Shown here: positions 26,098 through 35,126 of the stretch, one piece after another | Layout of the letters: each line of letters begins with the position of its first letter | How positions within the stretch are numbered: the stretch's first letter is position 1 | NCBI RefSeq assembly: GCF_012976305.1 | Contig: NZ_JABDSR010000005.1 | Location: 1-64,000, forward strand | DNA length: 64,000 bases | Source of the DNA: Peptoniphilus faecalis | GTDB lineage: Bacteria; Bacillota; Clostridia; Tissierellales; Peptoniphilaceae | Direction: 5' to 3' | Program-made: the position numbers and the translations under genes | The notes under the pieces: model-generated | Databases searched by the model: none | Told to the model about the DNA's origin: nothing | What the model saw: the letters and a program-made list of their open reading frames with translations, nothing else

Positions 26098-28542
26098 TTA
26101 TATAAATAAATTCATATTAGAGTTGTCATTATCAGAAAGCATTGTCGCAACTCCACCTACTTCTACTCCCTCAATCAATTCTTCTTTTGAAAGTCCCATT
26201 ACATCCATAGACATTTGACAAGCTGTCATCTTAACTCCTGCTCTTTGAGCATTTAATATAAGTTCTTCTAGAGATGAAACTCCCTTATCCTTCATCACTT
26301 TTCTTATCATTTTTGAGCCCATTCCAAAGAAATTCATCTTAGAAAGTCCAAGTTTTCTTGAGGATTTTGGAAGCATCATTGAAAACATTTTTGACATAAA
26401 GTCTTTTTTTACCTTTGGAGCATTTTCTTTTCTTAATATACTTAACCCCCAAAATGTAAAAAACATATTTACTTTATTTCCCATTGCTGCAGCACCTGTA
26501 GCTATTATAAAAGAAGCTATCGCTTTGTCTAAATCCCCGTCAAATATGATCATCGTCTTTTCTTTAATATTTGTGGGGTTCTTTTCTTCCTTTTCTACCC
26601 TCTTTCCCTTTTGAATTTTTGCAGAAAATTTCCCTTTATTAGCACTGCTTTCCAATAATGTATTTCCTGTATTATTTGCCCACGATTTTATATCTCTGGC
26701 AAAGCCTGGATCTGTTGCCACAACTTCTATTATCTCGCCAGGAGATAATTTATTTATTGCTTCTGATACTTGAACTATTGGACCTGGACAAGAAAGTCCA
26801 CATACATTTAATAATTTTATTTCTTTATTATTATCATCTTTATTTTCAGAGCTTTCAAATTTATCCTGTTCTGTCGACAAATCTGAATAATCTGAAGATC
26901 CTTCTATATCTAAATAAGTTCTGTATCCACCTAAAATATTATGAGCACTAAAGCCCCTTTGTTTTAATATTCTCTCAGCAATATAGCCCCTTATCCCAAC
27001 TGCACAATAAATTGCATACTCTTTGTTTTTATCAAGCTCGCCTATTCTATTTCTAATTTCAGTAAGCGGCATAGATATGGCTTCATCCATCATACCTGAT
27101 ACTTGTTCTATTTCTTCTCTCACGTCAAGTACAGTGTATTTTGATTTATCCTCTTTCAACTCTTGCAATGTAATTGGTTCAGTAAGTCCTTCTAATATAT
27201 TTGTCGCCACATATCCCGCAAAATTAACTGGATCCTTGGCACTTGAATATGGCGGAGCATAGGCAAGTTCTAAATCACTTAAATCATATACATTTCCTTT
27301 AAAATATATAGTCGTTGCAATTATGTCTATTCTCTTATCCACTCCATCATAACCTACTATTTGAGCTCCTAAAATTTCACCATCCCTGCCAAAAATTAAC
27401 TTAATTGTCATAGGAAGTGCTCCTGGATAATATCCTGCATGGGACATTGGGTGAACTAGAGAAATATAATAATCCTTTTTATACTTGTATCCCTTTTTAA
27501 TTAGTGATTTTTCATTTGATCCCACTGTTGCAACAGTCATGTCAAATACCTTAGCAACACTTGTGCCCATAGTTGCTTTATAAGTTTCTTCCCTTTTTTC
27601 TAAAATATTTGAAGCAACAGCTCTACCTTGTTTATTTGCAGGTCCCGCAAGAGGAATCATAGTATTTGTTCCCAGTATAAAGTCTTTGACTTCAATTACA
27701 TCTCCCACGGCATAAATGTTTTCGTCAGATGTTTTTTGAAATTTATCTACTTTTATACCGCCTCTTTCATTTAATTCAAGTCCAGCACTTTTTGCAATTC
27801 CGCTATTAGGTCTAACGCCAATGGATAAAATTGTAATATCACTTTCTAATTTTTTCCCAGATTTTAATTTTATAGTTTTTCCTTTATTTTCTGTTCCGTC
27901 AAATCCTTCTCCAAGTAAAAGCTTTACACCTTTATTTTCTAAATGATTTTCTAAAATTTTTGCCATATCTTTATCTAATGGTGGCATAACTTGATCTGAC
28001 ATTTCAACAAGAGTAACTTCCAGACCCTTTTCATATAAGTTTTCAGCTGTTTCAAGTCCAATGAAGCCTCCTCCAATGACTACTGCTTTTTTAGGTTTTT
28101 CTTTTTCTATAAAATTATATATTGCATCTACATCTGGAACTGTCCAAAGCTTAAAAATATTTCTTTCATTAATTCCTTCTACATCTGGTATAAAAGGACT
28201 TGAGCCAGTAGATAAAAGTAATTTATCATAATCTTCCTCGTATTCTCTTCCACTTGTGTAATCTATGATCCTGACCCTTTTATTTTCTTTATCTATTGAA
28301 AGAACTTCATTTTCCGTTCTAATTTCAATATTGTATTTATCTTCAATAGATTCTTTAGTAGTTACAAAAAGAGAGTCCCTTTCTTCTATTGCACCACCAA
28401 TATAATATGGAAGACCACAATTTGCGAAGCTTACATATTTTCCTCTTTCTAAAAGAAGAATCTCTGCATTTTCATCAAGTCTTCTAAGTCTTGCTATCGC
28501 CGTTGCACCACCTGCAACTCCACCAACAACTATTATCTTCAT
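26098..28542 (-). CDS. Four-domain sulfur oxidoreductase: CoA-disulfide reductase-like + rhodanese + TusA + DsrE
   Basis: 814 residues. Residues 1-445: FAD/NAD(P) disulfide oxidoreductase (VVGGVAGGATAIARLRR, FANCGLPYYIGG with the active Cys near residue 43, NIYAVGDVIEV). About 455-545: rhodanese with the loop YCAVGIRGY (Cys near residue 514). About 575-645: TusA/SirA carrier with VCGLSCPGP. About 665-814: DsrE-like domain (FDGDLDKAIASFIIATGAAA and ACQMSMDVMG). The chain suggests per/polysulfide reduction and sulfur relay in one polypeptide. The start overlaps the ArsR-type repressor by 4 bp. Reaction and physiological sulfur donor are inferred from domains only. Confidence 0.9.
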   Translation of the reverse strand: MKIIVVGGVAGGATAIARLRRLDENAEILLLERGKYVSFANCGLPYYIGGAIEERDSLFVTTKESIEDKYNIEIRTENEVLSIDKENKRVRIIDYTSGREYEEDYDKLLLSTGSSPFIPDVEGINERNIFKLWTVPDVDAIYNFIEKEKPKKAVVIGGGFIGLETAENLYEKGLEVTLVEMSDQVMPPLDKDMAKILENHLENKGVKLLLGEGFDGTENKGKTIKLKSGKKLESDITILSIGVRPNSGIAKSAGLELNERGGIKVDKFQKTSDENIYAVGDVIEVKDFILGTNTMIPLAGPANKQGRAVASNILEKREETYKATMGTSVAKVFDMTVATVGSNEKSLIKKGYKYKKDYYISLVHPMSHAGYYPGALPMTIKLIFGRDGEILGAQIVGYDGVDKRIDIIATTIYFKGNVYDLSDLELAYAPPYSSAKDPVNFAGYVATNILEGLTEPITLQELKEDKSKYTVLDVREEIEQVSGMMDEAISMPLTEIRNRIGELDKNKEYAIYCAVGIRGYIAERILKQRGFSAHNILGGYRTYLDIEGSSDYSDLSTEQDKFESSENKDDNNKEIKLLNVCGLSCPGPIVQVSEAINKLSPGEIIEVVATDPGFARDIKSWANNTGNTLLESSANKGKFSAKIQKGKRVEKEEKNPTNIKEKTMIIFDGDLDKAIASFIIATGAAAMGNKVNMFFTFWGLSILRKENAPKVKKDFMSKMFSMMLPKSSRKLGLSKMNFFGMGSKMIRKVMKDKGVSSLEELILNAQRAGVKMTACQMSMDVMGLSKEELIEGVEVGGVATMLSDNDNSNMNLFI

Positions 28543-28844
28543 TCTGCACCTCTCATTATCACCTTTACAATTGAAATTACATCCTTCCTTTTAACTGAAT
28601 AGTAAATTAAATTTCCTTCTTTTCTTGCTTCAACTATTCCTAAATCTCTAAGTTTTGATAAATGTTGAGATAAATTTGATTGAGTAACATCCATGCAATC
28701 CACTATTTCTGTTACATTTTTTTCTCCTTCATTAATCAATTTATCAAGCACACATAATCTCACTGGATGAGCCATTGCCTTTACCAGACTTGCTCTGTCT
28801 TTAATTACTTTTTTATGTTCTTCAGTAATTTTTTTCAAAATCAA
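28539..28844 (-). CDS. ArsR-family repressor of the sulfur oxidoreductase
   Basis: 101 residues. Winged helix-turn-helix with KAMAHPVRLCVLDKL, NVTEIVDCMDVTQSNLSQHL (recognition helix) and KEGNLIYYSVKR. A cysteine lies in the CMDVTQ segment and one in RLCVL; together these could sense persulfide as in SqrR/BigR-type members (inference). The start is TTG at 28844 (4 bases after AGAGG) or TTG at 28838. It overlaps the oxidoreductase gene by 4 bp and the promoter carries an inverted-repeat operator. Confidence 0.9.
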   Translation of the reverse strand: MILKKITEEHKKVIKDRASLVKAMAHPVRLCVLDKLINEGEKNVTEIVDCMDVTQSNLSQHLSKLRDLGIVEARKEGNLIYYSVKRKDVISIVKVIMRGAE

Positions 28845-28862
28845 TACACCTCTAAAATTTAC

Positions 28863-28901
28863 CTATATTAGCATATTAGCAAATTCTAATATAGATGTCA
28901 A
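28863..28901 (-). promoter_or_regulatory. Promoter with overlapping ArsR operator
   Basis: TTGACA (28896-28901), 17-bp spacer, TAATAT (28873-28878). Two overlapping inverted repeats cover it: CTATATTAG/CTAATATAG (28863-28871 and 28886-28894, perfect 9-bp arms) and ATATTAG/CTAATAT (28873-28879 and 28886-28892). This is a classic self-repressed arrangement. Confidence 0.75.
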
Positions 28902-29052
28902 GTTAATTAAACCTTATCTTTAGATATTTTATAATTCTTTAATTTGTTTTGCTTTCAATTTATGTCAGGGCATTTCAAAGTAAATTCATCTTTTATGTAG
29001 TCAGTCAACACTAATTAAATGCTATAAACATAATATAAAATTACCATATAAA

Positions 29053-29074
29053 AAGCACTCAGTATTTGAGTGCT
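29053..29074. repeat. 22-bp repeat shared with 25873-25894 at the smpB 3' end
   Basis: The sequence is identical to the terminator hairpin at 25873-25894 and contains the last codons and TGA stop of smpB. It also acts as the operon terminator (hairpin then T-run on the minus strand). The two copies flank a 3.2-kb segment. Confidence 0.8.
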
Positions 29075-29514
29075 TGCCTTAGTTTTTTGTCTACTTCTTT
29101 TTTCTTCATAGTCTCTCTTTTGTCCCAAAGTTTTTTACCCTTTGCTTTTGCAATTAAAACTTTAACCTTTCCCCTCTTTAAATAAACCTTCAAAGGAATT
29201 ATTGTATAGCCATCTTGAGTCTTTACTTTTTCAAGGCGAAGGATTTCATTTTTGTGCATCAAAAGTTTTCTCTTTCTCATCGGGTCAACATTGTAAATAT
29301 TTCCCTGTTCGTAAGGAGAAATGTGCATGCCATATACAAAAATTTCGCCCTTATTTATGTCGCAATAGGAATCTTTTATATTTATTTGTCCCTTTCTTAT
29401 TGACTTTACTTCTGTCCCAAAAAGTTCAATGCCTGCTTCATAAGTATCTTCGATAAAATAAAGATGGCTCGCCTTTTTGTTATTTGCAATTGCGTTATCA
29501 TTTTCTTTACTCAA
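29059..29514 (-). CDS. smpB: SsrA-binding protein SmpB
   Basis: 151 residues. SmpB motifs ASHLYFIEDTYEAGIELFGT, EVKSIRKGQINIKDSYC, and KRGKVKVLIAKAKGKKLWDKR with the lysine-rich tail. It binds tmRNA for rescue of stalled ribosomes. Start overlaps rnr by 4 bp. Its stop codon lies inside the terminator hairpin. Confidence 0.97.
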   Translation of the reverse strand: MSKENDNAIANNKKASHLYFIEDTYEAGIELFGTEVKSIRKGQINIKDSYCDINKGEIFVYGMHISPYEQGNIYNVDPMRKRKLLMHKNEILRLEKVKTQDGYTIIPLKVYLKRGKVKVLIAKAKGKKLWDKRETMKKKEVDKKLRQALKY

Positions 29515-31610
29515 TCTTCATCACCTATTAATTTAAAATCAATATTTCCCATATTTAAATCTACATTTATAACTTCAATTTTTACTTCGTCGCCAATGTG
29601 AAATTCATCCTTTGTTTCGTAATCAATAGCCTTGTAATTATCCACGTCAAATTCGTAGTAACCATCCATAGTTCTGTAGCTAATGAGTCCTTCGATTAAA
29701 TTTTCAAGCTCTACAAAAATCCCAAAACTTGTTATACTTGAAACTCTACCAATGTATCTTTCTCCAATGCGTTCAGACATATACTCTGCCATTTTAATGT
29801 CTTCAACTTGTCTTTCTGCATCCTGTGCAATTTTTTCCGTCCTAGAAACCTGCTCTGCAATTTCTGGAAGGACTAATTTTAAATTTTTTATTATTCCCTT
29901 AGAAAGGGTACCCTTGAGATGTCTTTTTATAATTCTGTGAATTGTAAGATCAGCATATCTTCTTATTGGAGAAGTAAAATGTGAATAGTAATCAAAGGCT
30001 AAGCCAAAGTGTATGTCATTTATTTCAGAATACCTCGCCTTTGTCATAGATCTCAATGTCATTGTAGAGATAAACATTTCCTCCTTAGTTCCCTTTGCCC
30101 TTTCGAGAACTTTTTGCACATCCTTTGGTTCGACTTTTCCGTCAAAATTTATCATATATCCAAGTGGTCTAAGATAAGCATTTAGTTCGGAAATTTTATC
30201 TTCCTTTGGTCTTTCGTGAATTCTATATAAAAATGGAATGTGTTTGAAAAAATATTCTCTTGCCACACAGACATTTGCCGTTAACATAAAATCTTCAATA
30301 AGTTTGTTGGCAGATCTTCTATCTCTCTTGTGAATATTTTGTGGCCATCCTCTTTCGTCAACTTCGATTATTACTTCTGGTATATCGAAGTCAATTGCGC
30401 CGCCTTCTTCTCTCTTTTTTTGTAAGATTTGTGAAAGTTCATACATATTGTCTAAAGTTTTTTCAAGCCCAACTAGGGATTCATGAACTATATTCTTTTC
30501 CAAATAATCGGACACATCTTCATAGACAAGCCTTCTATTTGAGTTTATTACAGATTCACAGATTTCATGTTTTACTACATCGCCACTTTTATTTATCTCT
30601 GCAATAACTGAAAGGGTAAGCCTATCTACACCTTCATTAAGTGAACATATGCCATTTGAAAGTTCAAAGGGTATCATTGGTATTACTTTATTAAGTAAGT
30701 AAACTGAATTACCCCTCTTGAAAGCTTCCTCGTCTATTGCCCCAAGCTCTTGGACATAATGTGCTACATCTGCAATGTGAACACCTAAAATGTAATTGCC
30801 CTTTTTAGAAATTTCTAGAGAGATTGCATCGTCAAAATCCTTTGAGTCCGCTCCGTCAATGGTAAAAGTTGTTAGATCTCTGAAATCACGCCTGCCCTTT
30901 ATTTCATCAGCACTAACTTCTTGCGGCAAGCTCTTTGCTTCAGAAATTGCCGCCTTGTTAAATTCCATGGGCAGGTCAAGAGATGCTGCAACGGACATTA
31001 TGTCAACATGAGGATCTTCTGGATAACCTAAAATTTCTATGATGCGACCCTCTGGTTTTTTATTTTCCTCTGGCCATTTCTCTATTTTTACAACTACCTT
31101 TTGACCATTTCTTGCTCCATTAATTTTTTTCTTTGGAATATAAATATCCATTGCCATTTTGCTCTCGTCTGTGATTACAAATCCAAAGTCCTTCTTTTCT
31201 TGAAAAACTCCAACAAATTTCGTGTTCACTCTTTTTACAATAACAAGCACCTTTCCCTCAGGTCTATCGCCAGAGGAATCTTTGTACCTTCTAACAATAA
31301 CTTCATCATCATTAAGTGCAAAATTTAAATTGTTTTTTGATATATAAATATCTTCGTCAAGATTTCCCCTTATCAAAAATCCAAATCCCTTTGCTTTTGT
31401 TTGAAGTTTTCCATAAAAGAATTTGTCATTGTCGACAAATCTGTATTTTTTTCTAGAATCTTCAAAAATAAGTCCTTCTCTTTGTAGCTCTTCAACTATT
31501 TTAAAAAACTGTTTCTTTTCTTTGTTTTTAATTTTAAATAGCTTTGTGAGTTCCTCCTTTGACCTTGGCTTTGAATTTTTGATAACTTCTAAAATCTTTT
31601 CTTTGATCAT
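29511..31610 (-). CDS. rnr: Ribonuclease R
   Basis: 699 residues. N-terminal helical and cold-shock domains, the RNB catalytic domain with TIDGADSKDFDDAISLE (metal-binding Asp residues) and HFTSPIRRYADLTIHR, and a C-terminal S1 domain (GERYIGRVSSITSFGIFVEL). It is a 3'-5' exonuclease that works with tmRNA-SmpB. The start overlaps the ddl stop (TAATG) and the stop overlaps smpB. Confidence 0.97.
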   Translation of the reverse strand: MIKEKILEVIKNSKPRSKEELTKLFKIKNKEKKQFFKIVEELQREGLIFEDSRKKYRFVDNDKFFYGKLQTKAKGFGFLIRGNLDEDIYISKNNLNFALNDDEVIVRRYKDSSGDRPEGKVLVIVKRVNTKFVGVFQEKKDFGFVITDESKMAMDIYIPKKKINGARNGQKVVVKIEKWPEENKKPEGRIIEILGYPEDPHVDIMSVAASLDLPMEFNKAAISEAKSLPQEVSADEIKGRRDFRDLTTFTIDGADSKDFDDAISLEISKKGNYILGVHIADVAHYVQELGAIDEEAFKRGNSVYLLNKVIPMIPFELSNGICSLNEGVDRLTLSVIAEINKSGDVVKHEICESVINSNRRLVYEDVSDYLEKNIVHESLVGLEKTLDNMYELSQILQKKREEGGAIDFDIPEVIIEVDERGWPQNIHKRDRRSANKLIEDFMLTANVCVAREYFFKHIPFLYRIHERPKEDKISELNAYLRPLGYMINFDGKVEPKDVQKVLERAKGTKEEMFISTMTLRSMTKARYSEINDIHFGLAFDYYSHFTSPIRRYADLTIHRIIKRHLKGTLSKGIIKNLKLVLPEIAEQVSRTEKIAQDAERQVEDIKMAEYMSERIGERYIGRVSSITSFGIFVELENLIEGLISYRTMDGYYEFDVDNYKAIDYETKDEFHIGDEVKIEVINVDLNMGNIDFKLIGDED

Positions 31611-32782
31611 TAAATCTTTGCTCCATAACTTGTCATATTAAATAAATTTGAATCAATGGAATAATTGTTTTCTGCTCTTTCGCTATGTCTAGTCTTTCCA
31701 AGTTCAATTAATTTTGTAATTAAATCCTCAATCTTTAGTCCATCTACCTCATAAAGATAAAAGGCAATAGAACCTGGTAGGGTGTTAATTTCATTTACAT
31801 AAGCCTTTTCACCATCAACTAAAAAGTCAATCCTTGCAACTCCCGCTCCATCAATTGCCATGAAACTTTTTTTTGCAAGCTCTTTAATTTCTTTTTCAAG
31901 ACTTGGTGTCAAATCAGCTGGGAGCTTTTTGTTTTGATGCTTTTGTGATGACTTTGCACCCTTTGAACCAGAAACATATTTATCTTCGTACTTCAAAAGA
32001 TCCTTAAATCCGAGGGGTTCCTCTGCTGCAGAAACTCTAAGGTCATTTTCATAACCAAGGACTGCCACATTTATCTCCCTTGGATTTACCACTGCTTCTT
32101 CCACAATTATTTTTCTATCATAATGTGCTGCAACTTCAAGTGCCTTTGAAAGGTCAAGAGCATTCTCCACTCTTGAAATTCCAATAGAGGAACCTAAATT
32201 TGCAGGCTTTACAAATAAAGGATATTTCAAATCCTTGCATTTTTCAACAATATTTTGTAAATTTTTAAGCTCTTCTTTGTAAAAATACTTGTATTTTGTC
32301 ATTGGAATATTTTCTGATTCAAAAACTTTTCTCATAATTACCTTGTCCATGCCTACAGCTGCTGACATTACGCCACAACCAGTGTAGGGCATTCCCATAA
32401 GTTCAAAAAGTCCTTGAGTGCATCCATCTTCGCCAAAAGTTCCGTGAAGGGCAAAAAATATTGCATCGATTTTTTCGTAAACTTCGACAGAATCATACTC
32501 TGGCTTAAACAATTTTTTTTCGTTATGCTTTACAAAGTAAAGATTTTTGTCGCCATAAGTTGGCTTGAAAAAAACTTCAACTCCATCGTGGAAGTCTTGA
32601 TTTTTATACGCTTTAAAGTTTTTTAAACTTTCGCCCGAAAGAAATTTGCCGCTCTTTGTAATATAAATTGGAATAGGATTGTACTTTGTCTTATCCATAT
32701 TTTCAATAATTTGCATCCCTGTAATTACAGAAACTTCGTGTTCAACGGATCTACCTCCAAAAATTACACCTATATTTTCCAT
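31610..32782 (-). CDS. ddl: D-alanine--D-alanine ligase
   Basis: 390 residues. Start MENIGVIFGGRSVEHEVSV at 32782 with AGGAGTGAG 4 bases upstream; the longer frame overlaps murF. Ligase motifs: HGTFGEDGCTQGLFE, KPANLGSSIGI, VEEAVVNPREI, and the C-terminal INEINTLPGSIAFYLYEV as NEINTLPG. It makes the dipeptide used by MurF, whose gene ends 4 bp upstream. Confidence 0.95.
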   Translation of the reverse strand: MENIGVIFGGRSVEHEVSVITGMQIIENMDKTKYNPIPIYITKSGKFLSGESLKNFKAYKNQDFHDGVEVFFKPTYGDKNLYFVKHNEKKLFKPEYDSVEVYEKIDAIFFALHGTFGEDGCTQGLFELMGMPYTGCGVMSAAVGMDKVIMRKVFESENIPMTKYKYFYKEELKNLQNIVEKCKDLKYPLFVKPANLGSSIGISRVENALDLSKALEVAAHYDRKIIVEEAVVNPREINVAVLGYENDLRVSAAEEPLGFKDLLKYEDKYVSGSKGAKSSQKHQNKKLPADLTPSLEKEIKELAKKSFMAIDGAGVARIDFLVDGEKAYVNEINTLPGSIAFYLYEVDGLKIEDLITKLIELGKTRHSERAENNYSIDSNLFNMTSYGAKI

Positions 32783-32786
32783 ATTC

Positions 32787-34340
32787 TCACTCCTCATTGT
32801 AATTGTCAGGAAGGTCATTTTCAAATAGAAGGACATCTCCTGGCAAGGAAATCTTTGCGAGTACTTCAGTAGCTTCTGCTAGTGAAGAAACTCTGTAAAT
32901 ATTATCTTCATTAAATTTTTTATTTTTTAAACCCTCATAAATTGGAAGTGTTCTCTTTTTGCCGACTAAAATTACAAAGTCGAGGACATCTGCCATTGCT
33001 TCGCCTATTTTTCTATTTTCACAAATTTCCATATCGCCAAGTTCAACCATGCCTGGCGTAATAATTATTTTTCTATGATCTTTAAATTCTCTAAGAACAT
33101 CTAATGCTGCCCTAAATCCAACAGGGTTTGAATTAAAAGCATCGTCAATAACTATTGTGCCATTTGTCGATGGTAGAAGTGAAAGCCTATGTTCCACTGG
33201 CTCAACTTTTTTTATTCCCCTTTGTATATCTTCTAAGCTAAGTCCAAGGACATGTGCCGCAGTCGCTGATGCAAGTATGTTTGAAATATTGTGTACTCCA
33301 AGAAGTTTTGTCTCGCATTTTATTTCCCCCACACCCTTGATGTGAAGCATAAATTCAGAACCAGTTTCATTAACTTTTATCTCGTCAGCATAAATATCTA
33401 GTTTTTCAAAGTCCCTTGTTCCATATCTATAAGTTTTCTTTAAAGTTTTATCCGCAAGAGGCTTTACATAGTCGTTGTCGTAGTTAAATATTGCAATTCC
33501 ATCTTCAGGCAAATCCTCTATTAATTCATACTTTGTTTTTTGAATATTTTCGATTGTCTTAAAAAGATGCATGTGCGTTGGCCCAATTGCTGTAATTATT
33601 CCAATATCAGGTTGTACAAGTTCCGCCACTTCGTGAATTTCTCCTGGCATCTTGGCTCCAAGCTCTGCGATGAAAACCTCTGTGTTGCTTTCAAGTTCAT
33701 TGTTAATAATTTTTGAAAGACCCATAGGCGTATTAAAGGAAGAAGGCGTGTTTTTAACTCTAAGTCCTTCAGACAAAATTGTATTAGATATAAATTTTAC
33801 AGAAGTCTTTCCAAAGGAACCCGTTATCCCTAAAACTTTTAAGCCCCTTTCTTCTTTAAATTTTTTAATTTTAGCTTGTGCAGAATTGTAAAATCCCATA
33901 TTGATTTTGTCTTCAGTTGGCTTTGCCCACATATTTGTCAAAATCAAAATTCTATATTGAAAAAAATAAACTAAAAAGGAAAATACAATAGTCGAAAATG
34001 CTGATAGCACATAAGATTTTGTAATATCAAATAATAAAAGAGAAATTACAACAATAATTACGAAAAAAATAAAATTTACAATTTTATGCTTTTTTAAAAG
34101 TCTCTTTGCCCTATCAGTCCAAACTATTGGCGTTTTTTGATTTTTATCCAATTTGTAGACTAATTTATTCATCTTTTCCTTGTTATTTTTCAAAAACGTT
34201 TTGTACTCGTCATTGTCATAGCCTTCAAGTTGAAGCATATGAATGGGAAAATTACTCCTAATTAAAGAGTAATAAAGTGCCACAGAAATTACTATTAAAT
34301 CTATTATATAAATAGGTAGTTTCACTAAAAAAATTTTCAT
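32787..34340 (-). CDS. murF: MurF-type Mur ligase with N-terminal membrane domain
   Basis: 517 residues. The first ~140 residues hold a signal-anchor helix and two more membrane helices in place of the usual MurF substrate domain. From about residue 145: VLGITGSFGKTSVK (ATP loop), NTPSSFNTPMGLSK, EVFIAELGAKMPGEI, IITAIGPTHMHLFKTIENI, NILASATAAHVLGLS, and VIDDAFNSNPVGFRAALDVL. Adjacent ddl supports addition of D-Ala-D-Ala to the UDP-MurNAc-tripeptide. A related Mur-like ligase cannot be ruled out from sequence alone. Confidence 0.85.
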   Translation of the reverse strand: MKIFLVKLPIYIIDLIVISVALYYSLIRSNFPIHMLQLEGYDNDEYKTFLKNNKEKMNKLVYKLDKNQKTPIVWTDRAKRLLKKHKIVNFIFFVIIVVISLLLFDITKSYVLSAFSTIVFSFLVYFFQYRILILTNMWAKPTEDKINMGFYNSAQAKIKKFKEERGLKVLGITGSFGKTSVKFISNTILSEGLRVKNTPSSFNTPMGLSKIINNELESNTEVFIAELGAKMPGEIHEVAELVQPDIGIITAIGPTHMHLFKTIENIQKTKYELIEDLPEDGIAIFNYDNDYVKPLADKTLKKTYRYGTRDFEKLDIYADEIKVNETGSEFMLHIKGVGEIKCETKLLGVHNISNILASATAAHVLGLSLEDIQRGIKKVEPVEHRLSLLPSTNGTIVIDDAFNSNPVGFRAALDVLREFKDHRKIIITPGMVELGDMEICENRKIGEAMADVLDFVILVGKKRTLPIYEGLKNKKFNEDNIYRVSSLAEATEVLAKISLPGDVLLFENDLPDNYNEE

Positions 34341-34349
34341 CTAAATCTC

Positions 34350-35126
34350 CTAATCTAAAAAGGAATTAATAACTGCTCTAAATTGTCCAAACTTATCTAG
34401 ATATGAATAATGACCAGCATCTTCCAAAACCACAAGTCCTGAATTTTTTATCTCTTTTTCAAAAATTTTGCCCATGTAAAGAGGCGTTGCATCATCTTTG
34501 TCTCCCCAAATTAGAAGAGTCTCTGCTTCGATATTTTTAAACTCTTCTCTTGTGGATTCATTCACAACTTTTACAAAACATTTTCGCATAATTCCTTCTG
34601 CTGCCTTGTAGTCATCGGAGCCGTGATTTTTATAAAATTTTGACAGAGCTTTGTCGTCGTTGCCATGAGTTAGCATATATAGTTTTTTTGCAGCTTTAAA
34701 AGAATAAACCTTAGCATAATAAGAAAGTTTTCTCTTTGGAATAACTCCCGATGCATCGATTAGCACTAATTTGTCTATTAAATTCTTATTTCTCGCACCT
34801 AAAATCGTAAGAGTTTTGCCTCCAAAGGAATGCCCGATAAATGTAGCCCTTTTTATATTAAACTTTTCCAAAAACTTCAACAAAAAACTATAGTAATCGT
34901 AGGTTCCCATTACCTCTTTTGGTGCCTCGCTGTCTCCAAATCCCGGTGCATCATAGGCATAGACTGTGTAATGCTCTGGAATAGCATTAAAAATTGGCAT
35001 AATCGACTCAATATATGCACCCCATCCGTGAAGGATAAGGACAATTTTTTCGCCGCCCTCTCTTTTTATATATGCAGTATTTATTCCATCTATATCAATA
35101 AAATTTTTATCTACTTTCATCTTCAT
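34350..35126 (-). CDS. Alpha/beta hydrolase
   Basis: 258 residues. Oxyanion motif HGWGAY, nucleophile elbow GHSFGGKT (Ser near residue 99), acid in WGDKDDATP and catalytic His in DAGHYSYLDK. It overlaps the upstream acidic protein by 20 bp and ends 9 bp before murF. Substrate unknown; small ester or peptide hydrolases of this type are often found beside wall genes. Confidence 0.88.
   Translation of the reverse strand: MKMKVDKNFIDIDGINTAYIKREGGEKIVLILHGWGAYIESIMPIFNAIPEHYTVYAYDAPGFGDSEAPKEVMGTYDYYSFLLKFLEKFNIKRATFIGHSFGGKTLTILGARNKNLIDKLVLIDASGVIPKRKLSYYAKVYSFKAAKKLYMLTHGNDDKALSKFYKNHGSDDYKAAEGIMRKCFVKVVNESTREEFKNIEAETLLIWGDKDDATPLYMGKIFEKEIKNSGLVVLEDAGHYSYLDKFGQFRAVINSFLD

Noticed and set aside
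32782-32836. Upstream extension of ddl
   Set aside because: It lies within murF and the ATG at 32782 has a better ribosome site.
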